Assembly (NCBI GenBank): GCA_017475415.1
Contig: JAFVFM010000106.1
Span: forward strand, 1 to 7,071
Reading direction: 5' to 3'
Origin: Solobacterium sp.
GTDB lineage: Bacteria > Bacillota_I > Bacilli_A > Erysipelotrichales > Erysipelotrichaceae
Length of the DNA: 7,071 nt
Below are positions 6,262-7,071 of this stretch, piece by piece. The notes under the pieces were generated by a model that made no database searches, was not told the DNA's origin, and saw only the letters and a program-made list of their open reading frames with translations. How positions within the stretch are numbered: the first letter of the stretch is position 1; each line of letters starts with the position of its first letter. The position numbers were made by a program, and so were the translations under genes.

Positions 6262-7071
6262 TTACTTTCCCTCTTTTTCTATAATACGCGGTATCATTGT
6301 CGGATCATTTAAACGATATATAACAAACATATAATTGCTTTCTGGCATGATTTCACATTGTGTTTCATCTAACTCTTCTATTCCATCTTTAGACATAATA
6401 ATATAGTCTACATGCTTACAATCATAAGTATTCTTTTCACCCAGATTACGCATATATTTCTTAATTGGAATCTCATAGCTATTTAAATCCAACCCTACTT
6501 CTTTAGCACCCTTCTTTTTTTTCAAAGTGGCTGTATATGTATAAATCGTATTTGCATAATTGAAATAGGTATCCGAAATCAAATTCATACCTGATTCACT
6601 GAAATTTTTTCCATCATGTAACATTAAGAAAGTTTCATCTTTATGCTCTTTTATAAAATATTCTATTTGTGAAAGACTCGCAAAATCTCGACTATTTATT
6701 CGATAATGATAAACACGGTTATAGGCATAAGTCGTATTGTTAACCTGCACTACTGTCCAAAGAATGGTAAAGACGACCATCATGAATTTCCTAGAAAAGA
6801 AGAATAATGCACAACCCCCAATTAATATACATTCCATTAAGATTTGGAATGGCAACATACTATTTTCTTGAAAGCGTTCAATATAACCTAATAAGAAATT
6901 ATCAGCCGCCGACATTCTTACTACACCTTGATAATGTAACATAACATAACCACCACCAATAATGATGATAATCCAACGTAATAAATCTAATATTTGATAT
7001 TTATGCATCATCTTTTTACGTGAGCGCTCTAATACTTTAAAGAATAATAATTGAAGAATTGGGAAAAGGAA
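6262..7071 (-). CDS. C-terminal part of a multi-pass membrane protein, candidate GT-C partner of the GtrB-like enzyme
   Basis: The frame is open to the window edge, giving 269 residues before the stop at 6264-6262. The first methionine, at 7011, is unlikely to be the real start: no ribosome binding site precedes it, and the 20 residues before it continue a hydrophobic segment (FLFPILQLLFF) into a basic loop (ERSRKK). Numbering from that methionine, hydrophobic helices lie at about 7-27 and as a pair at about 54-90, with the basic SRKF turn between them. A soluble domain of about 160 residues follows, rich in tyrosine and asparagine, ending in YIIMSKDGIEEL and YMFVIYRLNDP. Several helices followed by a C-terminal extracytoplasmic domain is usual for GT-C glycosyltransferases that use polyprenyl-phosphate sugars, and the GtrB-like gene is the next gene. 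The catalytic N-terminal loops of a GT-C enzyme are outside the window, so the function is inferred from context. A polysaccharide polymerase or YfhO-like protein is also possible. Confidence 0.7.
   Translation of the reverse strand, partial: FLFPILQLLFFKVLERSRKKMMHKYQILDLLRWIIIIIGGGYVMLHYQGVVRMSAADNFLLGYIERFQENSMLPFQILMECILIGGCALFFFSRKFMMVVFTILWTVVQVNNTTYAYNRVYHYRINSRDFASLSQIEYFIKEHKDETFLMLHDGKNFSESGMNLISDTYFNYANTIYTYTATLKKKKGAKEVGLDLNSYEIPIKKYMRNLGEKNTYDCKHVDYIIMSKDGIEELDETQCEIMPESNYMFVIYRLNDPTMIPRIIEKEGK

Noticed and set aside
6952..7011. ATG at 7011 as the true start of the membrane protein
   Set aside because: No ribosome binding site precedes it and the frame continues upstream to the window edge with a hydrophobic segment and a basic loop, so the gene most likely begins outside the window.
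1..7071. CRISPR array, tRNA, rRNA, insertion sequence or attachment site
   Set aside because: I saw no regularly spaced repeats, structured RNA gene, transposase or integrase similarity, or terminal inverted repeats.

Overview
The window is AT-rich bacterial DNA with every supported gene on the minus strand, so the genes read from position 7071 down to position 1. AGGAG-type ribosome binding sites, low GC, a Gtr-type undecaprenyl-phosphate glycosyltransferase and very large multi-module glycosyltransferases suggest a low-GC Gram-positive (Bacillota) surface-polysaccharide locus. The genus cannot be read from the sequence; an Erysipelotrichia-like or related anaerobe is only a guess.

Layout in transcription order. 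(1) 7071-6262 is the C-terminal part of a multi-pass membrane protein that begins outside the window. It ends in an apparently extracytoplasmic soluble domain. (2) After 79 nt containing a small hairpin comes a complete 320-residue GtrB-like family 2 glycosyltransferase (6182-5220) with two C-terminal membrane helices. (3) A gene-free gap of 287 nt follows (5219-4933), probably holding the leader of the next transcript. (4) A 413-residue protein (4932-3691) combines two DUF4214-like repeats, a short regular coiled coil and a methyltransferase-like fold whose SAM-binding loop is eroded. (5) Three nucleotides after its stop, in the same frame, starts a giant glycosyltransferase open for 1229 codons to the window edge (3687-1). 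It carries three consecutive GT-B modules, each with its own E-x7-E motif.

How they may work together (inference). The GtrB homologue would charge undecaprenyl phosphate with a sugar on the cytoplasmic face. The membrane protein upstream is a candidate for the GT-C partner that uses that lipid-linked sugar outside the cell. The trimodular enzyme would build a repeating glycan in the cytoplasm. The DUF4214/coiled-coil/methyltransferase-like protein is tightly coupled to it and could anchor, size or cap the product. This last pairing resembles in outline the WbdA polymerase / WbdD capping pair of Gram-negative O-antigens and is the most interesting part of the window. Plus-strand open frames opposite these genes look like shadows.
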